5,810 bases of DNA from an uncultured Massilia sp. Its GTDB lineage: Bacteria > Pseudomonadota > Gammaproteobacteria > Burkholderiales > Burkholderiaceae. Shown piece after piece: positions 5,606 through 5,810 of this stretch. Each line of letters opens with the position of its first letter. Position 1 is the first letter of the stretch. The position numbers and the translations under genes are program-made. Location of the stretch: NCBI GenBank assembly GCA_946886065.1, contig CAMPHU010000273.1:1-5810 (forward strand), written 5' to 3'. The notes below the pieces were generated by a model. It saw nothing but the letters and a program-made list of their open reading frames with translations, had not been told where the DNA came from and ran no database searches.

Positions 5606-5616
5606 AGGAAGTAGTT

Positions 5617-5810
5617 ATGAATAATCGAAACCGCCTGACCACCTACATCCTGATCGCCCTGGTGCTCGGGATCGTCGTCGGCTATCTGGTCAATGCCAAC
5701 GTGGATGCAGCGCAGGCGAAATCCTTCTCGGACGCGATGTCGCTGATCACGACGCTGTTCCTCCGCCTGATCAAGATGATCATCGCGCCGCTGGTGTTCT
5801 CGACCCTGGT
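5617..5810 (+). CDS. Dicarboxylate/amino acid:cation symporter (GltP/DctA-like), 5' part
   Basis: This encodes the first 64 residues of a DAACS-family secondary transporter and is cut by the window edge. A hydrophobic first helix, YILIALVLGIVVGYLV (10-25), is followed by a loop and then FLRLIKMIIAPLVFSTLV, the conserved TM2 segment of the family. It is a distant paralogue of the dctA at the left of the window; compare IKMVITPVIFCTVV there. The sequence looks more like the GltP-like amino-acid branch than DctA proper, but too little is present to name a substrate. ATG 5617 has AGGAAG (5606-5611) five bases upstream; an in-frame GTG at 5584 would add 11 residues but lacks such a site. It is divergent from gltL with 224 bp between the two starts. 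Confidence 0.85.
   Translation, partial: MNNRNRLTTYILIALVLGIVVGYLVNANVDAAQAKSFSDAMSLITTLFLRLIKMIIAPLVFSTL

Noticed and set aside
5584..5616. GTG start extending the right-hand symporter by 11 residues
   Set aside because: No ribosome site precedes it, whereas ATG 5617 has AGGAAG at good spacing and gives the usual short N-terminus of the family.

Overview
The window is a GC-rich stretch from a proteobacterium. Gene content, the close resemblance of the proteins to enterobacterial DctA, YeiH, YeiE and GltL, and GC-rich third codon positions suggest a betaproteobacterium, perhaps Burkholderiales/Oxalobacteraceae. That placement is an inference; no rRNA or other phylogenetic marker is present. 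I see no mobile element, CRISPR array, tRNA or rRNA gene.

Layout from left to right. Positions 1-135 hold no convincing gene but contain three back-to-back inverted repeats of unknown meaning. A rho-independent terminator (136-167) then closes dctA (201-1526, minus), a C4-dicarboxylate:cation symporter. Its promoter (TTGACA-17-TAGCAT, 1687-1715) leaves a leader of about 150 nt with a hairpin and tiny leader ORFs whose stop codon abuts the dctA ATG. Next is yeiH (1764-2792, minus), a UPF0324 membrane protein of the putative sulfate/sulfite exporter family. It is divergent from yeiE (2906-3808, plus), a LysR-type regulator, across a 113-bp AT-rich region with palindromes and interleaved promoters. 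A GntR/HutC-type regulator (3885-4640, plus) follows and runs convergently into gltL (4667-5392, minus), the ATPase of a glutamate/aspartate ABC importer. Only a 26-bp all-GC hairpin separates these two. Divergent from gltL, and cut by the right edge, is a second dicarboxylate/amino acid:cation symporter gene (5617 onward, plus). It has its own TTGACA-17-GATACT promoter and a leader of about 135 nt.

Functionally this looks like an uptake locus for acidic metabolites (C4-dicarboxylates, glutamate/aspartate) beside a regulator-plus-exporter pair for sulfur oxyanions. The yeiE/yeiH pairing is a known arrangement in enterobacteria. The GntR protein could control gltL and/or the right-hand symporter, but only position supports this. 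The gltL gene has no permease or binding-protein gene in the window. I found no clearly new multi-gene system. The most unusual signals are regulatory: the dctA leader, the yeiH/yeiE operator, the stacked palindromes at the gltL/symporter promoter, and the structured segment at the left edge.
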